Shown: piece after piece, positions 22,901-31,276 of the stretch
How the letters are laid out: each line of letters begins with the position of its first letter
Position numbering within the stretch: the first letter of the stretch is position 1
DNA from: Manihot esculenta
Taxonomy: Eukaryota; Streptophyta; Magnoliopsida; Malpighiales; Euphorbiaceae
NCBI RefSeq assembly: GCF_001659605.2
Contig: NC_035174.2
Span: 23,572,027-23,636,026, forward strand
Direction: 5' to 3'
Length of the DNA stretch: 64,000 nucleotides
Notes under the pieces: model-generated
The model's database searches: none
What the model was told of the DNA's origin: nothing
What the model saw: only the letters and a program-made list of their open reading frames with translations
Translations under genes and position numbers: made by a program

Positions 22901-24945
22901 TTTGCCTCTGAACTATCTGCTTTTTGTTTAAATAGATTACAGAATAGATTTTATATCCAAATTTCATTTAATTGCATAGTGAAACAAGTGTTTTCTTACT
23001 AACTTTGCTCTCTCGATATCAAGTTCATGTGATTTGAAGTCAATAGTAATTGAGGTTAGTTTCACCCATGGTTCATGTAATGTATTAAATTTTATTGATC
23101 CGGCCTGAACCCTTGAGGATTGAGTTTCAATTTTTAGCAATCAATTTGAAATTGACAAAAGATAAATTCATTTCTAAATTAAGCAGAAATTAATTTTTAA
23201 TCAAAAAGACAATTGAACCTCTTTTCCTCAAAATTGAGTGATTTTATTGATATAGATTGGCATTAGGTGGTTATATTGAAATTTGGTGACAAGATTGATC
23301 GCGAGTAAAATTAACTCAATAGAAATGATGCATGAAAAATTAATGACTCACAATTACTTGTTGCTGCTGCTAAAATATAATTTCCTTAGTTTCTAATGAC
23401 CTGTTCTTGAATGCTTCTAGGTCCAACGCCAAATGTGGATATTGTATTATCAATTTGCTTGCAGGCTGACATACCAAATGGGCAGGTGGGAAAGTTAGGG
23501 GCATCCCCTGCTCCTGCTACAAGTGACCTTTCTGGTTCTAGCAAGTCTCGTCCTGTCCCTAGCAGTTCGTCATTCAAACAGTTGAGAGATAGACAATCTG
23601 GAAAAAGGAAGGACTCAGATAGTAAGTTTCCCTCCGCTTCAAATTTATAGATAATTCTATTTCTACATTTTTGGAATCAAATAATATATATCCTATTCTT
23701 TACTTTTCTAAACCAAATTACATGGCCCTTAGGAATCGACTCTTTTTGCAATTAGCCCTTTTGTCGAAGTCCCTAATTTTAGGATTTTACTCAAAAATCA
23801 CAACCAAATAGTTACCGTTGTGTGAAAAGTCTCTCAAATCAAAAACCTATCACTCATGTGCTCTCTTTTCTATCTAATGATGCCAAACCGAAGTCCTCTG
23901 ATTTCACAGATTGCTTTGCTTTCTCCCTCTCCTCCATTCTTCTACCTAATCATGCTCTGCTTGGAGGTTGAGGATGTTGAAATTTATAGCAATCAATTTC
24001 TCTCGAGAATCTGAGTGGCAAAGAAATCAGAGAATGAAATTGAAGAAGAAAGCCAATGATGTTGGAGCTGAGGATGGAAGTAAGCAATGTTACGGATAAC
24101 ATTGTTTGCTGGAATTTACCGTTGGTTGGCAACCATACTGTGGATGGCTAATTATCGTGGTTAAGGATGTAAAAAACTTGGCGACAACGATTTGGAAGTC
24201 GATGTAGTAGTCAAGGCTGAGTACCAAAAATTAACAGAACCAAAACCAAATTTGTCAGTCTAGGGATGACAACTTGAGCAACCCTGCCTCGCCCCACGCC
24301 GAACCTGGCCATTTTTTCCCTGCATACCAAATCCCTAACTTTTAATTTATTTTATATATTTATATAGTAATATAGTAATTTTTTAATAAAAAAATCAATG
24401 TATATTTAGACTATGTTTCAGACTTATATTTCTAACATATAATTCATATTTGAATCATATTGGTTTGGTTTGATTCGATTTTTGACTAAAATCAGTTCGG
24501 TTTGATTTTTATAAATATTAAAATTTCAATTTTTAATTTATTCAGTTCGGTTCGATTTTGAATTGAACCGACCAAACGCTCACCCCTAGGGACAGAAAGA
24601 GTGATTCCAGCCCTTGCTTCACCTTGTAATTCCTTAGGTCAGTTTTGAAACCAGCAATAACTAACTAATATTTGACCAAATCTGAGGGTAGTATTATTTC
24701 ACCCTTACTTTTTTGTATTCAAATTTGGTGAGCTATTCCTTTTTGAAGATTTAATGTTTTGTTATTATGTTGTGATTATAGGGCAAGAGGATGATGAAAC
24801 TGCAACTGTCCAAAGCCAGCCACTACCTAGAGATGCTTTCAGGATAAGACAGATTCAAAAAGCCCGTGTAGGTACAACTTCACAAACAGGATCAGCATCC
24901 TATGGAAGTGCTCTTTCTGGAGATCTATCTGCTAGCACTGGCTGA
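1486..24945 (+). CDS. CSTF77: CSTF77, cleavage stimulation factor subunit 77 (Suppressor of forked homologue), 3' part of gene
   Basis: CstF-77 is the nuclear scaffold of the cleavage stimulation factor. It dimerises through HAT (half-a-TPR) repeats, holds CstF-64 and CstF-50, and helps choose mRNA poly(A) sites. Thirteen exons splice in frame with GT-AG borders: 1486-1606, 1833-1891, 1982-2050, 2869-3009, 3563-3627, 3789-3885, 9183-9242, 10100-10252, 20930-20996, 21119-21220, 22206-22373, 23421-23621 and 24782-24945. They total 1467 nt, 488 codons plus TGA. HAT-type helices fill the first eight exons (segments such as WYDYATWHAKSG, YILEYADFLSRLND and WKRFTLFEQTYGDLAS). The last five give a Ser/Pro-rich tail ending in a basic segment, DAFRIRQIQKAR, which resembles the CstF-64-binding end of animal CstF-77. 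Plant homologues are about 730-760 residues, so roughly the first 250 lie upstream. No break was seen in the exons. The 5.3 and 10.7 kb introns are retroelement-filled. Confidence 0.93.
1833..1891 (+). CDS. CSTF77: CSTF77 exon b
   Basis: This 59 bp exon completes the split Asp codon and reads SEMLKYAYAELEESRGAIL. It ends in phase 0 before gtatgg. The following intron is only 90 bp. Confidence 0.92.
1982..2050 (+). CDS. CSTF77: CSTF77 exon c
   Basis: 23 whole codons, starting PAKKIYESLLGDG and ending LAHIQ before gtaagt. Helical HAT sequence. Confidence 0.92.
2869..3009 (+). CDS. CSTF77: CSTF77 exon d
   Basis: 47 whole codons between gctgtag and gtatat. Includes FIRFLRRNEGVEAARKYF and ARKSPNCTYHVYVAYA, the most conserved stretch of plant CstF-77 seen here. 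Phase 0 at both ends. Confidence 0.94.
3563..3627 (+). CDS. CSTF77: CSTF77 exon e
   Basis: TAHKVFEAGLKRFMHEPVYI then Leu and two bases of a Glu codon, donor gtgagt. HAT repeat segment. Confidence 0.92.
3789..3885 (+). CDS. CSTF77: CSTF77 exon f
   Basis: Completes the Glu codon, then YADFLSRLNDDRNIRALFER and ALSSLPPEESVE. Phase 0 donor gtgaag. The next intron (3886-9182) holds a complete copia insertion. Confidence 0.93.
4684..4878 (+). repeat. 5' LTR of copia element 1
   Basis: 195 bp, TGTTGAC... to ...AATCTTCA, with a TATA-like TATATAAATAG near 4800. The primer site follows immediately. Confidence 0.93.
5207..8580 (+). pseudogene. Gag-Pol frame of copia element 1, internally deleted and interrupted
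   Basis: The frame starts at ATG 5207 (MAKGKRISIPNSD) and jumps straight to the end of gag (SSSGATSNF), so about 1 kb of gag, including the zinc knuckle, is absent. The order after that is: protease with WIIDSGANRHMTG (about 5320); integrase zinc-binding WHRRLGHPSF (about 5725); integrase core with TDNGREY; reverse transcriptase with YVDD at about 7670-7681; then RNase H. In-frame stops occur at 5675, 7499 and 8333. Near 8355 a deletion of roughly 43 bp removes the RNase H segment present in copia 2 at about 11,690 and shifts the frame to 8326-8580. A 27-bp unit is triplicated at 7046-7126. Confidence 0.9.
8587..8791 (+). repeat. 3' LTR of copia element 1
   Basis: About 205 bp, near-identical to the LTR at 4684. 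The terminal CA is mutated to GA. The end is fixed by the GTCAC duplication that follows. Confidence 0.93.
9183..9242 (+). CDS. CSTF77: CSTF77 exon g
   Basis: 20 codons: IWKRFTLFEQTYGDLASMLK, then gtagca. This short exon lies downstream of the intronic copia element. The frame is kept across the 5.3 kb intron. Confidence 0.92.
10100..10252 (+). CDS. CSTF77: CSTF77 exon h
   Basis: 51 codons from VEQRRKEALSRSGEDGG to KDLDHLSCQE, donor gtatgt. End of the HAT region and start of the linker. The next intron is 10,677 bp and packed with repeats. Confidence 0.92.
11219..11419 (-). repeat. 3' LTR of copia element 2
   Basis: 201 bp, + strand begins TGAAGAATTTTGGG and ends AAGTCAACA. Matches 16220-16420 nearly base for base. 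Confidence 0.93.
11427..14640 (-). pseudogene. Pol of copia element 2, interrupted
   Basis: Read on the minus strand: protease remnant with the DSGANRHMTG block near 14,640; integrase zinc-binding and core (14563-13829); a stop near 13829; then integrase end, reverse transcriptase with YVDD near 12,370 and the start of RNase H (13744-11879). A Trp-to-stop change, a 1-bp loss in a G run near 11,825 and a further stop follow, after which the RNase H end resumes (11750-11427). The gag-pol frame also shifts near 14,525. Reverse transcriptase sequence is otherwise well kept. Confidence 0.9.
14660..14815 (+). repeat. Gypsy-LTR fragment inserted in the gag-pol junction of copia 2
   Basis: About 150 bp with no counterpart in copia 1 sits between the gag end and the protease start. 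It contains two TTCGGCCGCCGAA motifs 4-5 bases apart plus flanking sequence. It matches, in reverse complement, the gypsy solo LTR near 48,630-48,770, including the CAACTCAAAA and TCCTACC blocks. It lacks LTR ends and an obvious target-site duplication. Confidence 0.8.
14745..15827 (-). pseudogene. Gag of copia element 2
   Basis: ATG at 15827 starts MAEGKGVSIPNSD. The N-terminal gag domain includes LDGTNYLAWSRSCLLFIKAR. One in-frame stop near 15531 splits it, and the frame then continues to a zinc knuckle CDYCGKPRHTKETC (CX2CX4HX4C) at about 15,100-15,050. Gag binds element RNA in the cytoplasmic particle. The frame then runs into foreign sequence and stops at 14745, before protease, so Gag is separated from Pol. 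Confidence 0.88.
16220..16420 (-). repeat. 5' LTR of copia element 2
   Basis: 201 bp copy adjoining the primer site CTCTGATACCA. Ends ...GTCAACA next to the ATTTT duplication. Confidence 0.93.
16847..16930. repeat. 42-bp tandem duplication
   Basis: Two adjacent, essentially identical 42-bp copies starting TGTTATGCTATTG (16847-16888 and 16889-16930). Intronic, non-coding. Confidence 0.9.
16951..18955 (-). mobile_element. Copia element 3, 5'-truncated and decayed
   Basis: A 3' LTR of about 182 bp (16951-17132) has termini like copia 2 but a diverged body. It is followed on the minus strand by a polypurine-type stretch and RNase H (about 17,160-17,620), then reverse transcriptase pieces (17914-17474 and 18172-17987, with a YVDN variant of YVDD), then the linker before RT with HLDKPDLRRYSRRD (18950-18612). 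Everything upstream (gag, protease, integrase, 5' LTR) is missing. Many stops and indels. It is more diverged than copia 1 and 2, so probably older. Confidence 0.85.
18956..19926 (+). mobile_element. Internally deleted gypsy remnant with 3' LTR
   Basis: Contains a start-of-gag-like stretch (MSDSTNLEERLNSFMQRFDA, about 19114) that soon meets a stop. It is joined to what looks like the end of a gypsy pol/chromodomain (WKMLVNWQDCPKSE and FELEDKLFFPKRSDVM, about 19390-19530). A likely LTR follows, TGTTATGG... to ...CGTAACA (19522-19926), with TATATAA at 19748-19754. No 5' LTR is seen. Unrelated to the large gypsy family at 26938 onward. Confidence 0.55.
19941..19982. repeat. (AT)n(AG)n microsatellite
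   Basis: About nine AT units followed by about twelve AG units. Confidence 0.95.
19983..20929. other. End of the 10.7 kb CSTF77 intron
   Basis: Holds a purine-rich GA/GGA tract (about 20180-20270) and otherwise unassigned sequence. No ORF with recognisable similarity. Ends at the cttttcag acceptor of exon i. Confidence 0.5.
20930..20996 (+). CDS. CSTF77: CSTF77 exon i
   Basis: After acceptor cttttcag: WLAKNISKKMEKSAVSNGLG then IV and one base of a split codon, before gtacta. Joins in frame to exon h across the large intron. Confidence 0.88.
21119..21220 (+). CDS. CSTF77: CSTF77 exon j
   Basis: DKDSTGLTSNSAVSTKVIYP followed by DTSCMVIYEPRQKH. The MVIY(E/D)PRQ block is, from memory, characteristic of plant CstF-77. 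Donor gtatgc. Confidence 0.9.
21221..22205. other. CSTF77 intron, nothing recognised
   Basis: AT-rich intron between exons j and k with short spurious ORFs and no recognisable element. Confidence 0.5.
22206..22373 (+). CDS. CSTF77: CSTF77 exon k
   Basis: After acceptor tcccag: ETGISPSTTPGFATASNMSN and a segment with LDEILKATPPALVSFLASLP. Ends with one base before gtaact. Confidence 0.9.
22374..23420. other. CSTF77 intron, AT-rich
   Basis: Between exons k and l. A stretch at about 22,620-22,750 is a dense mix of TATATA and AATAATTATAT. No transposon ends could be defined. Confidence 0.5.
23421..23621 (+). CDS. CSTF77: CSTF77 exon l
   Basis: Starts TPNVDIVLSICLQADIPNGQ after a split Gly codon. 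Continues into a Ser/Pro-rich stretch with SSFKQLRDRQSGKRKDSD. Donor gtaagt. Confidence 0.9.
24262..24592. mobile_element. Possible non-autonomous DNA transposon in the last intron
   Basis: Starts CTAGGGATGACAACTTGAGC and ends ACGCTCACCCCTAG, giving imperfect inverted ends CTAGGG(A/G)TGA. The interior is rich in (T/G)TTCGGTT(T/C)GATTT repeats, a pattern common in small plant hAT-like elements. No target-site duplication was confirmed. Confidence 0.35.
24782..24945 (+). CDS. CSTF77: CSTF77 last exon, to TGA
   Basis: QEDDETATVQSQPLPRDAFR, then IRQIQKARVG and a Gly/Ser tail, TGA at 24943-24945. Acceptor is gattatag. Confidence 0.92.
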
Positions 24946-26932
24946 CATTCACCTTCGCTTCTTTTATTTTCTCATTCTTTTGTGAATTAGCTTATGTACT
25001 TTATATTATTATGTGGGCTGATAAGTTATTTCCAATCTTAATGTATAAGATTACCTTGGACTTCAATGCATGTGGTCAAATAATCAAATTCAGTAGTTCC
25101 ACTTCATTTAACAAGTAACGAAAAGAGAGGGAGAGAAAATTAAAAAAAAAGAAAAAAAAAAAGATAAGCTTCGATATCAGTGCTGCAACCCATCGTGCTT
25201 GTGGTAGCTCCTTACATTTTTTTTTTTAATAAAATTTTCAAGTTGAAAATTAAATTTTTTTTATTATTATATTTTTAAACATGAGAATCGATAATAAATA
25301 TATTGAATATTATAAAAAAGTGTTATAATTTTATACATTGTGATAAAAAATGTCTTTAGTCGATTTTTTAATTAAAAATAAGAAAAAATTATATAAAAGA
25401 AAAATCTTGTGGTTTTGTGGTTGTTTCAAATCCGTGAAATTGATTTTGTGATAAAAAAAAATATTGTATCTTTTGTTATTATGAAAGTATGACTTTTCTA
25501 TTAGTTTCTAATGATAAAACAATAAATATTTAATTTAAAATATTTAACTATAAATGTGAGCTTAATTCAAAAAAATAAATAAATAAATAAAAGATTGATT
25601 GATTTTTGAATCTAATAGTAAAGTAATGAAACTGTGCATTTTCTATAAATTTTTCATAAGAATGATTATATAGTTTATTAAATCTCATACAGTGCGTATA
25701 GTATTAATTTTTTTAAGACATTTCATATATTATTGTATTTTTAGCAGGTTCTTAATTATGATTTAATAGACTTTCATAAAGATTTCATTCAATAAAGTAC
25801 TTGAACATCTTGCTTTGATTATATTAAAGACCTCCGTACTCTTCGAAATATATTTCTTTATACTTTTAAGTTAAAAATTTTTAAACATTTCAAAGAATTC
25901 ATTTTTATATTTAAAAAACATAAATATTTCAAAATATTTAGAAATACCCCTTTAAAAAATATTTTCAAAATGGACCACATGCATTCTAAGTATTAGTTCT
26001 AAAAATTCTTTACTTTTATTTTTGTCATATAAGGTTAATTACGTCATCTTATATTAATAATGAAACTTACTAGTCAGTATAGGTCATAAACCCGAATGAG
26101 ACCTATCCCCGCCTTTTTCTAAATTAGTGATTATATCCTTAACAATTTCACACAACCATTAAAACTAAATTCACTTTAAATTAAAAAAGTTTTCAATATT
26201 AATCGCAATTAATAATTTAAATTTATTTTATTTCAGTTACCTTTATAATTAAAATTAAATCATGAGTAAATAATTAATGTTAATATTTTATTTCGCTAAA
26301 TAAAATATGTACATCTTTGAATTATATTCATATCCATTACAAGTTAGACTTGTTAATGATCTTTGAATTACATTCATATCCATTACAAGTTAGACTTGTT
26401 AATGATATGATATTTATAAGCATTAAATTAATTTATAATTAATCTTTACAAAACAAGTTATAGATACTTAATAAACACATATTCATTTTCCGTTGTGACT
26501 CTTGTCTTTCAACCAAATTAATGTTCATTATGCTTATATGCACAAGTTGGTCTATTTGCAATCCTGTAAATCATAATGCTCGTGAAGGTAGCAGATAATG
26601 AACTATAAGTACTATTCAAATTTTCAACAATAAATTGTAGATATTTACTTTCATAAGAATTTTGTCATATTTGTTAGTTTGAAAAATCAAATTATTTAGA
26701 CAATTTTTGTCTTGTGACAATTGAAACAATTTATCTTGCATTTGGCTTCATTCCTTTTTATTTCCTCTATTGGTCTCTTAGACTATATATAATCATATTT
26801 AACAATTTTGCATTTATATACTTTAAGATGTTCATATATGAGCTTACTTTAAGCTCATAAAAGAAATTGGCAAGGATAATGGATCACATCTTTATGTTAA
26901 AATCTATTTTGATCTCAAGTTTGACTCTGTAA
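24946..26932. other. 3' flank of CSTF77: UTR then AT-rich intergenic DNA
   Basis: The first few hundred bases should hold the 3' UTR (U-rich, TTATATTATTATGTG and AATGTATAAG near 25,000-25,050), but the cleavage site is not certain. An A-rich tract lies at about 25,140-25,165. No ORF of note and no transposon ends recognised up to the gypsy cluster. Confidence 0.5.
26313..26404. repeat. 46-bp tandem duplication
   Basis: Two adjacent 46-bp copies beginning ATCTTTGAATTA (26313-26358 and 26359-26404), differing at about one base. Confidence 0.9.
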
Positions 26933-26937
26933 TACTC

Positions 26938-27425
26938 GGCTAGACTCCGGTATCGGAATTCCTACCGTCCGGTGGAATCTCGGGTGTCGGAGACCTCTAG
27001 AAGGGTAAAACTATGTTTTCATAAAATGTTTTAATGTGTTTTATGTTTTAAGCATGAAAGAAATGAGTTTTTTTTTTTTTTTTTTTTTTTTTTTCATGAA
27101 AATAGCCTTGGAGGAAAACTCAGGTTCGGCCGCCGAACATGCATGCACTTCGGGAGTGCTTTAGGCCCCCGAAAGCATAAGTGAGGGAAGTCCAGGTTCG
27201 GCCGCCGAACCTCAAGTTCGGCCGCCGAACATGGCATGCATGCGGAGGCACTTTCGGCTCCCGAATGTGGCCTGACCAGCCACCTATAAAGGGGTCCCTT
27301 AGTCGAAAACGGGCGAGTTTTTCTCCCCATTTTCGGCCAAGGTGAGCTCTCCGCCGTCCCTCACCGATCTTGAGTTTCTTCCTTCCATTCTTCATGATTT
27401 TTATGAGTTTGCAACTTTGTTTTGA
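26938..27425 (+). repeat. First LTR of the composite, 3'-truncated
   Basis: Starts TGTAATACTCGG. Contains a 27-base T run (27068-27094; the sister LTRs have 6-8 T's), GCC-type palindromes, CATGCATG (27138-27145) and TATAAA at 27285-27290. At 27423-27425 it breaks off and joins pol sequence. The three bases TGA at the junction occur in both parents. Confidence 0.92.
27121..27290 (+). promoter_or_regulatory. U3 promoter region of first LTR
   Basis: Three exact TTCGGCCGCCGAA motifs plus variants, a CATGCATG (RY-type) motif and a TATA box CTATAAA. Core GCCGCC resembles the GCC box bound by ERF factors; the function is inferred only. Confidence 0.6.
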
Positions 27426-28134
27426 GAGTGGCACCCGTGTTTCTGGAGCAGGTGGCTCAGAAACAGCATGAGAACCCAGAGTTAGTGAAGAAAGCCAGGA
27501 CTGTTCAGTCAGGCAAGGATAGTGAGTTCAGATTCGACAACAAGGGGATCCTCCACTATGAGAGTCGTTTATATGTACCAGATGACATAGGGCTAAAGGG
27601 AGACATTATGAGAGAGGCTCATAATGCAAGATACAACGTTCACCCTGGAGCCACAAAAATGTACCAAGATTTGAAGAAAGTTTATTGGTGGCCAGCTATG
27701 AAGAGATAAGTGGCACAGTTTGTGTCAGCCTGCGAAGTGTGTCAGAGGGTGAAGCTGGAACATCAGAAGCCGGCTGGAATGCTTAACCCGCTACCTATTC
27801 TAGAGTGGAAATGGGAAAATATAGCTATGGACTTCGTAGTGGGGTTACCGGCGACGTCCAATAGATTGAACTCCATATGGGTGATTGTGGACAGACTCAC
27901 CAAATCTGCTCAATTCATCCCTGTCAGGAGTGGCTATTCTGTGGACAAGTTGGCGCAGGTGTATGTTGATGAGATCGTCAGGCTGCATGGGGTTCCTGTT
28001 TCAATAGTGTCCGATAGAGGGCCCCAGTTCACCTCCAGATTTTGGCGGAGTCTGCAGAACGCCATGGGTACCAGGTTGGATTTTAGCACTGCTTTCCATC
28101 CACAGACGGACGGACAATCAGAAAGGACCAAATC
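27423..28134 (+). pseudogene. Integrase fragment of the first internal region
   Basis: Begins in the middle of pol ([16 protein letters not shown]) and includes the integrase zinc-binding region ([20 protein letters not shown]), a stop at about 27707, then the core with [18 protein letters not shown] and SDRGPQFTSRF. It is interrupted at 28134 by a reverse-orientation solo LTR and continues at 30436. Gag, protease, reverse transcriptase and RNase H are deleted. Closely matches element A at 37384-38060. Confidence 0.9.
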
Positions 28135-30435
28135 TGTAACGACCCGGAAACCGGTACCCCTTAGTAACGGTCCGAACCATCACTGGCACTAGGATCCAGA
28201 TCGGCTTAAGGCCGCCGGGACCCGTAGTCAGCCAACTATACTCTCTGTGTACCTGATAAATCCCATACATGATACAAAACGACTCAACAATCCTGTAAAA
28301 CTCTGTAGGCTTAACTGCTGCTACTCAGATATGTCAATCTGAAATGGCCCTCAGGGCCTATACCAGGGACTACTATCTGCTGTGGTCCAGGGATTAACAC
28401 AATCTGTAACACATCCCACTGGTATCTCATCGAAGCCATACATTAAGCCTAACTCACACATTTCTCATCAAGAAACGGAAAACAGGATTGTGTACAAGGG
28501 ATGAATCATACATCACACTATAACAGTGACACTAGGGAAAGCACAAGTCTATCCAGTAAATGACAGTACATATCGATACATTACATGACAACTAATCTTT
28601 TAATTACATCATGTCCACTATGCTATTACAAACATACATTCATGCATCACTGTTCTCTTTACTCTTGCTGACTTTGACTTCCCATAGCTATCTCAGAACC
28701 TGCAAAACTGGGGTTAAGGGAGTGGGATGAGCTACTACAGCCCAGTGAGAAGGAACAGGCAAAACAGTTCATTAATTACATGCTTTCATGAAATGTATCA
28801 CATCACAAACATATCACCTCAAGGATGAACTTTTCACCAATAGCCCTTTACTGTATACATATAACAATATGTCCAACTTGCCAGGGGCGATTAGGCCTCA
28901 CCTGGACTTCTCTTCCCTGTCTCTATCACAAGGCCAACTGTGCCAGGGGCGATTAGGCCTCACCTGGACTTCTCTATCTGAGTCAGGTCAAACTGTCTAT
29001 CTCATAGTACCAGGAGCGACCTGGACTATCCAGGGGCGACCTGGTATGGCTACCTCATGCCATAACTCTATATCTGTACTCTGTGCTCTATCAAGGGCTA
29101 AGGATCATCCAACATTCATCCGCACAAATATCATCTTATGCAATGCGTCATATTCGTGAATGCTAATGCAGCACAACCTAATACATAACATGGCATTTTA
29201 TGATGCATGGATCATGCTAGAATCGTGTCATTTTTCAAGATAAAATATTTAGTTTAGTTCCACTCACCTGTAGCCTCTGCTTGGCTACCTTTGGGCTACC
29301 TAGCTCTGGACCAACTCTAACTCTGAAGACTGCTAAACACCTCGTTTTCTCGGGTCCAATCCTACAATGGAGGACTTAAATGAGGTACCAAACATACTCT
29401 ATACAACTGATAAACATCTCTTATACACCTTCCCAAAACCCCTCTAAAACACCTCAAAACATGCATGCAAAACAAGCAAAGGAAGGCTGGACAGGGCACC
29501 TTCGGCAGCACCTTCGGCGGCCGAATGTCTCCTCCAGAGACGAAAGTCAGGCATGTTCGGCGGCCTAACTTGGACTTTCGGCGGCCGAACCTGAGTTCAG
29601 CCAGAATTCAGTTTCGTGCACAAGGACGCCTGCCAGTCCCTCTATCACCTGCTCAACCCTCAAGACATGCATTTAACCCCTCTAAAACATGCATAAACAC
29701 TTTAACAAGCATAAAGGAGCTTAAAACAACTTAAACTCCAACAAAACAAGCTCACAAGGCACACATCAAACATAAAGGATTCATCAACCCTATATGCCCA
29801 TCTCATGCAAACTCATGCCTAGCTCCCTTTTCCCTTTACAAACCTCATATAAAACATCATAAAAAGCATGGATCAACACTTACCTCTTGAAGAACAAAGG
29901 CTAGTATGATTCAAACGCAAAGATATGGAGAAACCAAGCTTCACAAGCATCAAACTCCAAAACCTTGGTTAAAGCTCATAGCTTTTCAAAACAAGGGTAA
30001 AACTCATTAAAACCTTGAAAGAGTTGAAGAAAAAACCATGAAAACACTTCAAGGAGATCAAGAACTTACCTAGGCCAGAAGGAGAGAAGAAGTCTCCCCC
30101 TTTTTCTGCCACTCGGTGCCCTTATAGAGGAGCAATCGCCTCAGGTTCGGCGGCCAAACCTGCATGCAAAACCATGCAACGTTCGGCGGCCAAACATTGC
30201 CTTCGGGGGCCGAAACTAGGGGACTTTCGGCGGCCGAACTTTAACTTTCGGGGGCCGAACCTGCATTCTGCCTCCTTGGCCTTTTCTCTTCCAAACTCAA
30301 TCATTTTCACTCTAAACCTTTAAAATACTTGAAAATATTTTAGAAAACCTTCTCTTACCCTTCTAGAAACCTCTGACATCCTCGAATTCCACCGGACGGT
30401 AGAAATTCCGATGTCTGAATCTGCCGGGTATTACA
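28135..30435 (-). mobile_element. Solo LTR (reverse orientation) in integrase
   Basis: 2301 bp, + strand begins TGTAACGACCCGG and ends GGGTATTACA, with no internal region. Its palindrome clusters lie near 29,505-29,590 and 30,145-30,260. Its TATA box is altered (ttatag at about 30122). The CCAGG-type repeat units lie at about 28,880-29,050. The flanks share only ATC, so the expected 5-bp duplication is imperfect or eroded. Confidence 0.88.
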
Positions 30436-31170
30436 ATCCAGACAATAGAGGATATGCTCAGAATGTGTGTGCTGGACTTTGGCGGTTCTTGGAGGCAGCA
30501 TCTACCTTTGGTGGAGTTTGCCTACAATAACAGCCATCATGCTAGCATCGGGATGGCTCCATATGAAGCTTTGTATGGGAGGAAGTGCAGATCACCTGTT
30601 TGCTGGGAAGAAGTTGGAGAAAAGGCCTTGGCAGGGCCTGAGCTAGTAGAGATTACCAGCAGGGTAGTACCCATAATCAGAGAAAGGATCAAGACTGCTG
30701 CAAGCAGACAGAAGAGTTATGCAGACATCCGCAGAAGGCAAGTAGAGTTTCAGGAGGGGGATCTGGTATTGCTCAAGGTGTCTCCTATGAAAGGAGTGGT
30801 TCGCTTTGGGAAGAAAGGTAAACTAGCCCCACGATACATCGGACCCTTTGAAATCTTGCAAAAGATTGGGAATGTGTCGTACAAGCTGGATTTACCTGCT
30901 TCTATGGAGAGAATCCATCCGATTTTCCATGTTTCCATGTTGAGGAAGTTTGTGTCAGATCCGGGCAAGGTTCTTAGTGAGCCTGATGTGGAGATCCAAG
31001 AGGATCTCACCTATGTTGAACAGCCAGTACGGATCATAGACACCCAGATCAGGAAGTTGAGAAACAAGGAAATTCCGATGGTGAAAGTCCTGTGGAACCA
31101 CCACAATATGGAAGAGTGCACTTGGGAGACACGGGAGTCCATGCTCCAGCAATACCCTTATCTTTTTTAA
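30436..31170 (+). pseudogene. Integrase C-terminus and chromodomain-like end, first internal region
   Basis: Continues from 28134. Residues include VEFAYNNSHHASIGMAPYEA, the GPF/GPY-type stretch (KLAPRYIGPFEILQKIGNVS), HPIFHVSMLRKF and the C-terminal VKVLWNHHNMEECTWE, ending QQYPYLF-stop at 31168-31170. This last module resembles a chromodomain, which in chromoviruses steers integration to marked chromatin. No stop inside this segment. Confidence 0.9.
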
Positions 31171-31239
31171 GGTTAGTTCCTTGTGAGTTCATGTGCTTGT
31201 ATGTATGCTTTACTTATGCCATGCTATGTGTTAGTTGGT

Positions 31240-31276
31240 GAACATTCGGGGACGAATGTTCTTAAGGGGGGGAGAA
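31240..31276 (+). promoter_or_regulatory. Hairpin plus polypurine tract before the middle LTR
   Basis: Perfect 9-bp inverted repeat (GAACATTCG and CGAATGTTC around loop GGGA, 31240-31261), then AAGGGGGGGAGA, the polypurine primer for plus-strand synthesis. Repeated at 52977, 40366 (minus) and 57878 (minus). Confidence 0.8.
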
